In this document: piece after piece, positions 1 through 8,392 of the stretch | Position numbering within the stretch: the stretch's first letter is position 1 | How the letters are laid out: each line of letters starts with the position of its first letter | Assembly (NCBI GenBank): GCA_025351825.1 | Contig: JANXVE010000160.1 | Location: forward strand, 1 to 64,000 | From: Chamaesiphon sp. 341R_metabat_111 | GTDB taxonomy: Bacteria; Cyanobacteriota; Cyanobacteriia; Cyanobacteriales; Chamaesiphonaceae | Direction: 5' to 3' | DNA: 64,000 nt | Made by a program: the position numbers and the translations under genes | The notes under the pieces: model-generated | Database searches by the model: none | Seen by the model: the letters and a program-made list of their open reading frames with translations, nothing else | Told to the model about the DNA's origin: nothing

Positions 1-96
1 ACGAAGGTTGGTGTTAAGACCAAACGACTCAAGGCGGGATGGGACGATAACTATCTCAAGACTGTGCTTAGTGCTTTAAACATAGTCACCTCTTAG
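1..96 (+). CDS. C-terminal end of a CDS, probably an insertion-sequence transposase
   Basis: Frame 1 is open from the first base to a TAG at 94-96 and encodes 31 residues rich in Lys and Arg, with a motif of the type KRLKAGWDDNYL that resembles the tails of IS transposases. The start lies outside the window. Just downstream a Uma2 gene on the other strand loses its expected sequence, which fits the end of a mobile element landing there. The IS family cannot be named, because the catalytic part and the left end are missing. Confidence 0.4.
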   Translation, partial: TKVGVKTKRLKAGWDDNYLKTVLSALNIVTS

Positions 97-482
97 ATTG
101 TCGCAATTGTTAAGAAACGTGTGCGGTTGCCCTGCGAGCGACTCATTTCCGCCAGCCGATTACCAGGGGAGAGGATCTCAAATACTACCTGTGGTGCAAT
201 CCCACCTTCTACCCATTGACGATAGGAACCTCGATCTCCTTTTGGTCTACCAAATGCGACCATTGCATCAGGTGCTTGCCGAAGTTTATTATTGCCTTCG
301 ACTGGATACCACAGTAGATCCCCTGCAATAAATACGTCAGAGCGTTCGGCGAAGAGTATCTCCAGATTTTCTTTGATTGTGACGATCCACCGAAACTGTT
401 TCGTATTATCGGATATCGGTTGACCATCACAATCAGGATAGATAATTTCAGTAGTGGTGTCTGTGGAGATTTGAGCGACCAT
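93..482 (-). pseudogene. Uma2-family (DUF820) protein, 3' end lost
   Basis: The first ~115 residues read as a Uma2-family protein, a PD-(D/E)XK nuclease-like fold very common in cyanobacteria. The DVFIAGDLLWYPVEG, PDAMVAFGRPKGDRGSYRQW and PQVVFEILSPGNR blocks are in the usual order. Family members are usually about 180-200 residues and continue after the xEMSR motif with a Tyr-rich stretch. Here the frame changes character at about base 135 and ends after 15 unrelated residues at base 93. The junction lies next to the probable transposase end at 1-96, so disruption by an insertion sequence is the simplest reading. Start ATG at 482. Confidence 0.75.
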
Positions 483-550
483 AGCTACCTACTTTGTGTG
501 TAGAACTAATTCAATGTTACTATAAATTTACTCGATCGAGCCGGACTTGT

Positions 551-865
551 TCAGAGCGGATCGAGTTTGCCTTCGATTTGGGCATTGAAGCCATAGACTT
601 CACGAGATCCGGCTAGATCGACTAATTGAACCTGCTTCTCGTCACCTGGCTCGAATCTAACCGCAGTACCAGCCGGAATATCTAGGCGCATTCCTCTGGT
701 CGCTGCTCTGTCAAAAGCTAAGGCAGAATTGACTTCATAGAAGTGATAATGAGAGCCAATTTGAATTGGTCGATCGCCTGTATTTGCTACAGTTAATTTT
801 AGAATCGATCGACCTACATTCAATTCTATTTCGCCGTCTTGAGCGATAATTTCACCAGGAATCAT
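551..865 (-). CDS. ureB: Urease subunit beta
   Basis: This 104-residue protein matches urease beta subunit over its whole length: MIPGEI start, the [19 protein letters not shown] block, the RMLDIPAG-like stretch (here [18 protein letters not shown]) and a VYGFN motif near the end. UreB forms the urease apoenzyme with UreA and UreC, which hydrolyses urea to ammonia and carbamate; it has a structural role and holds no nickel ligands. Length is normal for a free beta subunit. No ureA, ureC or accessory gene is next to it: a truncated Uma2 gene lies downstream and aroA upstream, so the subunit is encoded apart from its partners, as in several cyanobacteria. Confidence 0.93.
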   Translation of the reverse strand: MIPGEIIAQDGEIELNVGRSILKLTVANTGDRPIQIGSHYHFYEVNSALAFDRAATRGMRLDIPAGTAVRFEPGDEKQVQLVDLAGSREVYGFNAQIEGKLDPL

Positions 866-916
866 AATTTTTTGGTGGATGGTGGATTAAATTAATTGAG
901 AATTGAGAATTAGGAT

Positions 917-957
917 AGATCTGTAGGTTGGGTTGAAGAATGAAACCCAACACACCC
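917..957. repeat. Dispersed palindromic repeat, GTTGGGTT family, copy 1
   Basis: An imperfect hairpin whose arms are GGTTGGGTT and AACCCAAC around a GAAGAATGA centre. The same 40 bp unit recurs almost unchanged at 20353, 30149 and 33016, and as an inverted variant at 51485. It sits between aroA and ureB, which point the same way. Confidence 0.85.
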
Positions 958-977
958 AAGTAGATTTCACGCATTCT

Positions 978-2390
978 CTATTTAGCAATGCTGCGTAAAG
1001 AGTCGAAGAAAGTGGGATAGGAAATAGAAGCAGCCTCAGCTCGATCGATCTTAGTCTCTCCTGTTGCCATTACAGCCGCAATTGCTAGACTCATCGCAAT
1101 CCGATGATCGGTATAACTATCTAGTTCAGCTCCAATGAGCGATCCCCCACCAGTAATTTCCAATCCATCTGGTCGCTCAGTAATTTTAGCACCCATTTTA
1201 GTAAGTTCTGATGCCATTACTTTAATGCGATCGCTTTCTTTGACACGCAATTCTTCGGCATCTTTAATGACTGTTGTTCCCTGGGCAAATACTGCGGCTA
1301 CGGCTAAAATTGGAATTTCATCAATTAATCGGGGAATCAGATCCCCGCCAATTTCACAGGCTTTTAGTTTGCTATGTTTTACCCGCAAATCTGCCACGGG
1401 TTCACCTGCAACTTCCCGCTGATTTTCGAGGGTAATATCAGCACCCATTAATTCTAATGCGACTAAAATCCCCGTGCGAGTCGGATTGACTCCCACATTT
1501 TCAATATATATCTCTGAACCAGGCACGATCGATCCAGCCACTAGCCAAAATGCTGCCGAACTAATATCTCCAGGGACGATTACCTGCTGTCCCCGTAAGG
1601 TGGGATAGCCAGTCACCGTCGCGCTATGCGTCTCCGGATCCACGTCTATCTGCGCCCCAAACGCCCGCAACATCCGTTCGGAGTGATCCCGAGACAAGGC
1701 TGGTTCAGTGACCGTGGTGCGCCCGTAAGTCATCAATCCAGCGAGTAAAATAGCTGACTTGACCTGAGCCGAAGCGATCGGGGAATGATAGTGAATCGGT
1801 TGTAGTGCTTGTCCGCGCACGGATAGAGGTGCGAGAGAGTTATTCTTGCGTCCCCAAATTTGCGCGCCCATTTCTGATAGGGGCTTGACAACTCTGGACA
1901 TGGGACGCGATCGCAAGGAGTCATCACCAGTTACAGTAAAGAAGCGATCGGGATGAGATGCCAAGATTCCCAACATCAATCGCATTGTCGTACCAGAATT
2001 TCCAGCATCGAGCACCTCAACAGGCTCCTGAAGCTGACCCAAACCGATTCCTGTCACTGTCACCAGCTCGGTACTTAGTTCTGAAATCTCGGCTCCCATC
2101 GCGGTAAAACAAGCCGCTGTACTACGGGGATCTTCGCCCAATAATAATCCTTGAATCGTCGTCTCACCCTCAGCCAAAGCTCCCAGCATCAGAGCACGGT
2201 GCGAAATTGATTTATCGCCAGGGATTTGTAATGTCCCACGCAGCGATACACCAGCAGCGGGCGGCTTAATGGTGAGGGTTTGATGACGATCGACAGGTTG
2301 CAGTGTAATCACGGGCAGTTTGGAGATAAGTCTAATTTTATTGTATGTGTTGGGCGCGATCGAAATTGAATCAGTCGATCGCAAATTCAC
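978..2390 (-). CDS. aroA: 3-phosphoshikimate 1-carboxyvinyltransferase (EPSP synthase)
   Basis: AroA joins PEP and shikimate 3-phosphate in the sixth step of the shikimate pathway. Visible motifs are [19 protein letters not shown] near residue 58, [42 protein letters not shown] and [10 protein letters not shown]. The combination of GDKS, SAQxK, RxHxE and NPTR is the signature described for class II enzymes, the type that includes glyphosate-tolerant forms; tolerance itself is inferred. The frame opens with GTG at 2390; a second GTG at 2312 would give a protein that starts nearer the usual N-terminus, so about 26 residues may be extra. Length (up to 470 aa) is slightly above the ~440 typical. 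Confidence 0.95.
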   Translation of the reverse strand: MNLRSTDSISIAPNTYNKIRLISKLPVITLQPVDRHQTLTIKPPAAGVSLRGTLQIPGDKSISHRALMLGALAEGETTIQGLLLGEDPRSTAACFTAMGAEISELSTELVTVTGIGLGQLQEPVEVLDAGNSGTTMRLMLGILASHPDRFFTVTGDDSLRSRPMSRVVKPLSEMGAQIWGRKNNSLAPLSVRGQALQPIHYHSPIASAQVKSAILLAGLMTYGRTTVTEPALSRDHSERMLRAFGAQIDVDPETHSATVTGYPTLRGQQVIVPGDISSAAFWLVAGSIVPGSEIYIENVGVNPTRTGILVALELMGADITLENQREVAGEPVADLRVKHSKLKACEIGGDLIPRLIDEIPILAVAAVFAQGTTVIKDAEELRVKESDRIKVMASELTKMGAKITERPDGLEITGGGSLIGAELDSYTDHRIAMSLAIAAVMATGETKIDRAEAASISYPTFFDSLRSIAK

Positions 2391-2412
2391 AAATTAAAGC
2401 AGCCTTTCCAAT

Positions 2413-2453
2413 GTAGGGTGCATTACTCCGTAAAGTAACTAACGCACCTTACA
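2413..2453. repeat. Dispersed inverted repeat, GTAGGGTGC type
   Basis: Arms GTAGGGTGCATTA and TAACGCACCTTAC face each other across about 15 bases in the gap between aroA and the upstream RodZ-like gene. Such GTAGGGTGCGTTA elements are a common class of short palindromic repeat in cyanobacteria. It could act as an RNA hairpin between two genes read in the same direction. Confidence 0.6.
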
Positions 2454-2462
2454 ATTGAGCCA

Positions 2463-3215
2463 CTATTTCATCACCTTAATCGTTATTGATTTCTTCTGAC
2501 CGACTTCACCCAATGGCTGTAATGGTTTTCCATCGCGGGAAAACAGCAGTCCACCAGCATTATTAGTGTTGATAGTTACTTGCTTTTTCGCCGTCCAATT
2601 AAACTGCTCACCAGCTTTGAGATTACCTGTAAATTTGGTAGTGCCGTCGATCCCGATTTGTGCCCAAGTTGGAGACTTGACAGCGATCCCAATCGGTACG
2701 TCTGGTAACTGGCTAGCGATATGTGCAACCACCGCAGCTCGCACAGGTTGAGCTACGCTGGCATTGACTGGCGTAGTTTGTGGTCTAATCGCATTATTGA
2801 GTAGATGAGAAGCTCCAGCACCAACGCCAAAGATCGCCAGGGTGTAACCTAGATAAACATGGAAAGGCTTGATTTGAGGGGCTGTGTTGAACCTAATTGT
2901 CGAGGGCGGGATCGCGGTGAATCTTTCGGCTACTGGTTCCCACGATGGCACATGACGAGAGATTTCAGCTCCATCTAAGCCCAAGCTATCTGCATATCGC
3001 TTGACCATCCCTTTGACGTAGATTAGTTCTGGTAACATTTCAATGTGGCCTTCCTCGATCGCTTGAATCAATCGCGGTTGAATCTGGGTGCGTGATGCCA
3101 CATCATCGATCGATAGTTGATAATATTCTCGCCATTGCCGCAAGGTATCACCAATTTGCTCGAAAATTTCGGTGGGAGTCAGGGGTAAGGACTCGGGATC
3201 GCTAGGAGCAAGCAT
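2463..3215 (-). CDS. RodZ-like helix-turn-helix membrane protein with DUF4115 C-terminal domain
   Basis: The 250-residue protein has an Xre-type HTH domain at about 20-85 (LRQWREYYQLSIDDVASRTQ, then IQAIEEGHIEMLPELIYVKG), one membrane segment at about 118-140 (YLGYTLAIFGVGAGASHLL), and a C-terminal beta-rich DUF4115-like domain (PTWAQIGIDGTTKFTGNLKAGE). This is the layout of RodZ, which links MreB to the cell envelope. A longer frame opens at 3548 but would overlap the upstream pseudouridine synthase gene by about 128 bases with uninformative sequence; ATG at 3215 is preferred. The role in cell shape is inferred from the family. Confidence 0.82.
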   Translation of the reverse strand: MLAPSDPESLPLTPTEIFEQIGDTLRQWREYYQLSIDDVASRTQIQPRLIQAIEEGHIEMLPELIYVKGMVKRYADSLGLDGAEISRHVPSWEPVAERFTAIPPSTIRFNTAPQIKPFHVYLGYTLAIFGVGAGASHLLNNAIRPQTTPVNASVAQPVRAAVVAHIASQLPDVPIGIAVKSPTWAQIGIDGTTKFTGNLKAGEQFNWTAKKQVTINTNNAGGLLFSRDGKPLQPLGEVGQKKSITIKVMK

Positions 3216-3420
3216 CGGTGTCTTTGACTGACGACGTTCTAATCGCGAACGCAAAGAAGCTGCACCAGCAAAGATTGGCAACTTGGATAACTTAAAAGCG
3301 GTAATATGCTTGAGCGGGGTCAGTAAGGTCACGGGTCGTGAGTGGTGGAGTAGTTTTACTGGACGGGTATAGTCTGAGTCTATGTTTGAAAAATTAGCTC
3401 CGAACAGATCGCAGCAATTT

Positions 3421-4191
3421 TCATCTTTCAACTTGGCTGAATGTTTTTGGTGTGGCTCCAGATTGGAGACTTTGAATCTCTGACTGTCGTAACTTGCGGT
3501 GAGAACCAATCTCCAGAGAGCGATCCCCATCGATGCTAATATCCCCAATCCTAATCCGATGCAGATCGGCGACTGGATGCCCTAATTGGGTTGCCACCCG
3601 TCTAATCTGTCGATTCCGCCCTTCTGTCAGTACAACTTCCAGCAGGGTGTGACGATCTTGGTATTTTAGTGCTGTAACTTGAGCGGGTAAAGTGTCTTGC
3701 CCGTCCAAATCGATTCCGTTGCGCCAAGTATCTAAGACTGAATTGGAGGTTTGACCTCTCACCCAGACTAGATATGTTTTGCTGATACTGTGACGCGGGT
3801 GAGTCAACTGAAATGTCAACTCGCCATCGTTGGTGAGCAATAGCGCACCACTGGATTCAATATCTAATCTACCTACTGGATGAATTCCTTCACACTCTCG
3901 CAGTTGAGGTGGTAATAATTCCAACACCGTCGGACGACCTTGTGGATCGAAACAGGTGGATACTACACCGACTGGTTTATTGAGCAATAAATATACAGGC
4001 TCAGGTCTGCCCTGTACTGTGATTAGTTTACCATCAACTTCTATTCGATCGGTAGTGGTTTCCGCTGTTTGTCCTAGTGTTGCAACCGCTCCATTCACCC
4101 GCACCCTGCCAGCCAAAATTAGCTGCTCGGCACGACGGCGAGAAGCAATTCCCCATTGAGATAGAATTTTTTGGAGTCTGGCAGTTGGCAT
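3421..4191 (-). CDS. RluB/RsuA-family pseudouridine synthase
   Basis: The enzyme converts a specific uridine in rRNA to pseudouridine. An S4 RNA-binding domain covers residues 3-60 (ARLQKILSQWGIASRRRAEQLI), followed by the catalytic domain with LLNKPVGVVST, the catalytic Asp110 in GRLDIESSGALLLTNDG, and the late motif EGRNRQIRRV. Length (256 aa) and order fit the RsuA/RluB/RluE/RluF group; the exact target uridine cannot be decided here. The gene lies upstream of the RodZ-like gene on the same strand with about 200 bases between them. The upstream gap has GAGTTGG-type heptamer repeats. Confidence 0.9.
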   Translation of the reverse strand: MPTARLQKILSQWGIASRRRAEQLILAGRVRVNGAVATLGQTAETTTDRIEVDGKLITVQGRPEPVYLLLNKPVGVVSTCFDPQGRPTVLELLPPQLRECEGIHPVGRLDIESSGALLLTNDGELTFQLTHPRHSISKTYLVWVRGQTSNSVLDTWRNGIDLDGQDTLPAQVTALKYQDRHTLLEVVLTEGRNRQIRRVATQLGHPVADLHRIRIGDISIDGDRSLEIGSHRKLRQSEIQSLQSGATPKTFSQVER

Positions 4192-4335
4192 GAGTTGGGA
4201 GTTGGGAGCTGGGAACGGGGAGTTGGGTTAGTAAATACTTCATCCACCCACCTAGTATTCACCAATAACTAGGAACTATACACAGTATCTTTGGTAAGAT
4301 TCCTTAAATAAATCTTACGGTTCGGAATTACTCAA

Positions 4336-5028
4336 TTGGCAAATCAAACCAAAGGAATTGTGGGTTCTGTGCTTGCTCCTGCTTGTCGGGTGTGGCTACG
4401 ATCGCAAGTATCCCACGTAGATGACATTCAGGTAGACATTGCGGGAGGCAGTCTCCAAATCCTCAGCGGAACAATTCCACGGGTAGCTGTTGTGGCTGAG
4501 GGTGCCATCTACCAAGGATTATCACTGGGATCGATCGATCTAATCGCTGAGAATATTCGGATTAATCTCCCCCAAGTCCTCAAAGGTCAACCACTAGGAC
4601 TACTCGAACCCATCTCTGTCACTGCTAATGTCAAATTTAGCGAGGACGATCTTCAAGCTTCTCTGGCAGCATCCTTGCTTTCCCAGGCGATTACCGATCT
4701 GTTCACCCAGATTTTAGGTACAGAAAGTCAGCAACCTGATTGGATTGTTGAATGGCTTCGAGTTCAGATTGTCCCTCAAATGCTGATTTTACATGGAAAT
4801 TTGACCACTGAGGGGCAAACAGCACCGATCGAGATTTCAATGGGGATCGCCATATCTGATGGTCAGATCCTCCACCTCGATCCTTTGAAAATTACCTGCT
4901 CGATCGATCTTCCTGGCAGCAATATTACCAGCCATTCGATCGATCTTGGCGATGATGTCAATATCACCCAACTTCAGCTTACTGTTGGCGAACTGCTTTG
5001 TCGCGGGGGGATCCTAGTCAATCCCTGA
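4336..5028 (+). CDS. DUF2993 (LmeA-like) protein
   Basis: The 230-residue protein matches the cyanobacterial DUF2993 family, related to the actinobacterial phospholipid-binding protein LmeA. It shows the family pattern: an early amphipathic segment, GGSLQILSGTIPRVAVVAEGAIYQGLSLGSIDLIAENIRIN, then alternating beta strands rich in Ile, Leu and Asp. No signal peptide or membrane segment is obvious. The only usable start is TTG at 4336 (no in-frame ATG or GTG near it). Function is unknown; lipid binding at a membrane is an inference from the family. Confidence 0.75.
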   Translation: MANQTKGIVGSVLAPACRVWLRSQVSHVDDIQVDIAGGSLQILSGTIPRVAVVAEGAIYQGLSLGSIDLIAENIRINLPQVLKGQPLGLLEPISVTANVKFSEDDLQASLAASLLSQAITDLFTQILGTESQQPDWIVEWLRVQIVPQMLILHGNLTTEGQTAPIEISMGIAISDGQILHLDPLKITCSIDLPGSNITSHSIDLGDDVNITQLQLTVGELLCRGGILVNP

Positions 5029-5084
5029 GGTAAAAAGGGTGTGGGGGGTGTGGGGGGATGAGGAGCAAGCTGTGACTCATCAAC

Positions 5085-5387
5085 CTAAAGCCTAAAAACT
5101 GATTTAGCAACCTTAAAAGTTGTTCGGAGAGAGCGGATTCGATCGATTGTTGCCAGTTGCCGCTGATAGATTTGCTTCAGGTGCTCAAATTGGCTGCGAG
5201 TAGTTCCAATTCTGGCGGCAGACGCTGGCGTATTGTTTGAGAATAGATTCCAGGTATCCAGACATCGATCGCAAAAATTGGTCAAACCGATAAGCTGTCT
5301 GCGAATGTGGATCGTCCAGAGGGTAATTGTGAAGATAACGATTGCCATCGCGCAGTTACACAAAGTGACCGCGATAATTAAATCCAT
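5085..5387 (-). CDS. Small membrane-anchored protein of unknown function
   Basis: A 100-residue protein with one N-terminal membrane helix (residues 3-26, IIAVTLCNCAMAIVIFTITLW) followed by a mostly helical, positively charged tail (RTTRSQFEHLKQIYQRQLATIDRIRSLRTTFK). It ends just before a heptamer-repeat patch (CCTAAAG) and lies convergent with the DUF2993 gene. I do not recognise the family. ATG at 5387 is the natural start because the helix begins there. Confidence 0.6.
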   Translation of the reverse strand: MDLIIAVTLCNCAMAIVIFTITLWTIHIRRQLIGLTNFCDRCLDTWNLFSNNTPASAARIGTTRSQFEHLKQIYQRQLATIDRIRSLRTTFKVAKSVFRL

Positions 5388-5514
5388 GACTTTTGGGTGA
5401 AAACCAGTAACGATAGCATTTTTTCAATTTATCGCAAAAAAGTTTGAAAATCTACTTGCCAAGTTGAGAATCATGGTGATATTATAAAGAAAGTGTAAAA
5501 ACGCCAAAGCATAA

Positions 5515-5586
<72 letters not shown>

Positions 5587-5829
5587 TAAATCACACTTAC
5601 CAAGCATATGTCTAAGAGTACTCAACATTACGTTGATACCATTCTTAGCTAAATTTTGGCGATTATTTTAGGTTGATGAAACAATCTGTCCGATCGGATG
5701 GTCATTGTAGATTAAGATTGAGTCCGAGTTAAGATCCCAAGAACACGCCTTTCTACTCGCGATTGACACCAAAATCTTAGTTATTTGGGTGAAAATACTA
5801 TTGCCATTAGCTTTTTTCAATATTACATA

Positions 5830-6648
5830 ATGCATAAATTATCGATTCTGTCTTCTTTTGCTGCTACCTTCAAGAAATATGACTGGAGCAAACCACTGCG
5901 GAGAATCGCCATCATCGGGATGAGTTTACCGCTAGCAATTACCCCTACGCTGGTACACGCTCTTCCTGAAGCGCAAATTGTCACAAAACTTCAAAAAACC
6001 CCAGTTTTTACAATCACCAATCAGACTGGAAATTTTCTCCAACAGGGAACGGGAACTGGTGCCAATAGTCGGCTTTCTACTCCAGTATTTATGGAACTAA
6101 AAGATGCAGTGGCTTTCTTGAAAAAAGTTAAAAAAGAACAGCCCCAGAATAGTAAAGTCGCTCAAATTACGATCGTCCCATTGAGCGAAGTTTATAAGCT
6201 CCAAGTCGAAGCAAAGAAAAAGTCTGCGAATATGAGCTTTGTATTTGTACCAGCAATGCAGCAGCTCAAAAATGCCTTAGCGATCGAAAAGAAAACATAT
6301 CAGCAGAATACACCTTACCTCGTGCCATTGTTCGTAATTGCGATCGAACAAAACAAGCAATTTGTGACGATTCAACGAAACAATGTGACATCGTTATTCT
6401 TCGATAAAACAGAAGCCCAGCAGTCATTAGATTTGTTTAAAAAGACTGATGCAAAGCTGTCAGCAAAAGCAAAAGTCAAAGTTTATTATCTCCAGAATGT
6501 CCTCGATGATTTTGCCGGACGTGATTATGCCGGACAAGATCAAATAGCATTTGTACCTTCTCCTGAAAGTAGAGAAAGCGTCCGCAAATTGCAAGCAGCT
6601 CAATCTAAATCTGCTCCAGCACCAACAACCACCACACCTAAAAAATAG
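5830..6648 (+). CDS. Tic22-family periplasmic protein
   Basis: The 272-residue protein has a long twin-part leader (basic KKYDWSKPLRR, then hydrophobic IAIIGMSLPLAITPTLVHA) and a mature part starting near LPEAQIVTKL. The Tic22 pattern follows: PVFTITNQTGNFLQ, TPVFMELKDAVAFLKKVKK, VAQITIVPLSEVYKLQVEAKKK. In cyanobacteria Tic22 acts in the periplasm or at the thylakoid and helps outer-membrane protein biogenesis; the plastid homologue is part of the import machinery. A TTG at 5785 in the same frame is possible, but ATG at 5830 gives a better leader. The Ala/Pro/Thr-rich tail ends exactly where prmC starts, so the two genes are probably co-transcribed. Confidence 0.85.
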   Translation: MHKLSILSSFAATFKKYDWSKPLRRIAIIGMSLPLAITPTLVHALPEAQIVTKLQKTPVFTITNQTGNFLQQGTGTGANSRLSTPVFMELKDAVAFLKKVKKEQPQNSKVAQITIVPLSEVYKLQVEAKKKSANMSFVFVPAMQQLKNALAIEKKTYQQNTPYLVPLFVIAIEQNKQFVTIQRNNVTSLFFDKTEAQQSLDLFKKTDAKLSAKAKVKVYYLQNVLDDFAGRDYAGQDQIAFVPSPESRESVRKLQAAQSKSAPAPTTTTPKK

Positions 6649-7542
6649 GTGAATTTAGGCACAATTACTGGACGAGAATTGTGGGCATGGCGGCGATGGG
6701 CTGTGAATATTGCCGAGACTAGTGACGTGAGGCAGCGAGAGGTTGATTGGCTGCTAAAATCTGTTGCTAATTTAGATAGTTTGACATTACGACTAGAATC
6801 AATTGACAACGATCGATCGATCGAGATTTCCATGCCACTCGATCGATTGTCAGCATTATGGATCGATCGAGTCGAGCAGCGCAAGCCAGTTCAATATCTA
6901 ATCGGGAGGACATTCTGGCGGGATTTTGAGCTAGTAGTTTCACCAGCAGTATTGATTCCTCGTCCCGAAACAGAATCAATTATCGACATTGCCCTAGCTG
7001 CGAGTAATGGCCATCAGCAACAAGGTATTTGGGTGGATTTGGGCACGGGCAGTGGTGCAATTGCCATTGGGCTGGCGAAGATTTTGCCGATGGCTCAAAT
7101 TTTTGCTGTAGATACTAGTGCTGAAGCCCTAGACATTGCCACAGCTAACGCGGCTCGACTAAATGTACTCAGCCACATCAATTTTAGTCAAGGAAACTGG
7201 TTCTCATCTCTATTGCAACTCAAAGGTAAGGTAGCTGGAATGATTTCTAACCCACCGTATATTCCCTCTGAGCAGGTATTGCAACTACAGCCAGAAGTTG
7301 TAAATCATGAGCCGTATCTTGCCTTAGACGGCGGTTTAGATGGCTTAGATTCAATTCGTGCGTTAGTCAATACTGCGCCTGAATATCTTCAGCCTGGGGG
7401 GATTTGGCTGATTGAAATGATGGCAGGACAAGGGACGACAGTAGTGGAGCTACTAGCGCGACAGGGTAACTACACTGATATTAAAATTATCGACGATCTA
7501 GCTGGACTCGATCGATTTGTCCTAGCGAGATTGCGAGTATGA
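6649..7542 (+). CDS. prmC: Peptide chain release factor N5-glutamine methyltransferase
   Basis: PrmC methylates the Gln of the GGQ motif in release factors RF1 and RF2. The N-terminal helical domain (PVQYLIGRTFWRDFELVVSP) is followed by the SAM-binding loop DLGTGSGAIAIGLA at 130-143 and the catalytic NPPY at 201-204. The length of 297 residues is normal. The GTG start at 6649 directly follows the TAG of the Tic22 gene, so translation is likely coupled. Confidence 0.93.
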   Translation: MNLGTITGRELWAWRRWAVNIAETSDVRQREVDWLLKSVANLDSLTLRLESIDNDRSIEISMPLDRLSALWIDRVEQRKPVQYLIGRTFWRDFELVVSPAVLIPRPETESIIDIALAASNGHQQQGIWVDLGTGSGAIAIGLAKILPMAQIFAVDTSAEALDIATANAARLNVLSHINFSQGNWFSSLLQLKGKVAGMISNPPYIPSEQVLQLQPEVVNHEPYLALDGGLDGLDSIRALVNTAPEYLQPGGIWLIEMMAGQGTTVVELLARQGNYTDIKIIDDLAGLDRFVLARLRV

Positions 7543-7651
7543 CTGCACTTGCAGGGCAAGAAAGTGCTGTTTAACTAGATGATAATAGTTTTCGACCATA
7601 GCTCAATTCAAGTTAAAATCTAGATCGTTCAGCCTGTATAAAAATCATCCA

Positions 7652-8188
7652 ATGACCATCGAACCCGTCGCCACACCTCAAGAAAGAATGGGGATTATTC
7701 AAGGTGATATTACCAAATTGACCGTCGAGGCGATCGTCAACGCCGCCAAAAGTTCACTCCTCGGCGGTGGCGGTGTCGATGGCGCGATTCATCAAGCCGC
7801 AGGTGAAGATCTCTTGTTTGAGTGCCAACAGCTCAATGGTTGCCCGACTGGTGAAGCCAGAATTACCGATGGCTATCTGCTCCCAGCCAAATATATCATC
7901 CATACCGTCGGCCCAACTTGGCGCGGTGGTAGAAGTAGCGAACCCGAACTACTGGCTAGCTGCTATCGTGAGAGTCTCGCCCTCGCCAAAATGTATGGAA
8001 TTGAAACAATCGCTTTTCCCGCAATTAGCTGTGGTTCTTATGGCTACCCGATCGAGTTAGCTGCTAAAGTTGCCCTAGAGACGGTTGCATCGGTATTAGA
8101 GCATGAACCATCAATCCTCGGAGTCAGCTTTGTTTGCTTCGACGATGATGATTACGACATTTATGTCGAAGCATTTGGAATGCTTTAA
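7652..8188 (+). CDS. Macro-domain protein, probable O-acetyl-ADP-ribose deacetylase
   Basis: The whole 178-residue protein is one MacroD-type domain. It shows [30 protein letters not shown], the [22 protein letters not shown] block, and [13 protein letters not shown], which form the ADP-ribose pocket. Family members (YmdB, MacroD) remove ADP-ribose from acidic residues or deacetylate O-acetyl-ADP-ribose. The gene stands alone and is followed by a strong palindrome at 8236-8281. Confidence 0.9.
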   Translation: MTIEPVATPQERMGIIQGDITKLTVEAIVNAAKSSLLGGGGVDGAIHQAAGEDLLFECQQLNGCPTGEARITDGYLLPAKYIIHTVGPTWRGGRSSEPELLASCYRESLALAKMYGIETIAFPAISCGSYGYPIELAAKVALETVASVLEHEPSILGVSFVCFDDDDYDIYVEAFGML

Positions 8189-8235
8189 GTAGTTGTTGGA
8201 ACTTTAATTTTAGGGCGTTGCTAAATTAATGCATA

Positions 8236-8281
8236 AAACATCAGGTAGGGGTAATTCATGAATTACTCCTACCTGATGTTT
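8236..8281. repeat. Long palindrome, shared family with 37725-37782
   Basis: Two 21-base arms (8236-8256 and 8261-8281) pair with a single G-T mismatch around a CATG centre. The core GGTAGGGGTAATT/AATTACTCCTACC is nearly the same as in the palindrome after lexA. It lies between convergent genes (macro-domain gene and NDH-2), so it may serve as a two-way transcription end as well as being a dispersed repeat. Confidence 0.8.
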
Positions 8282-8392
8282 CAGCGACCAAAAAGATAGT
8301 TCATCATACTTGGATTCAGCAGTGCCGATTTTAGAACACTTCTAACTTAATCACAGTTCATCATTAAATTATTCTAATCACAGTTCAGGCAA

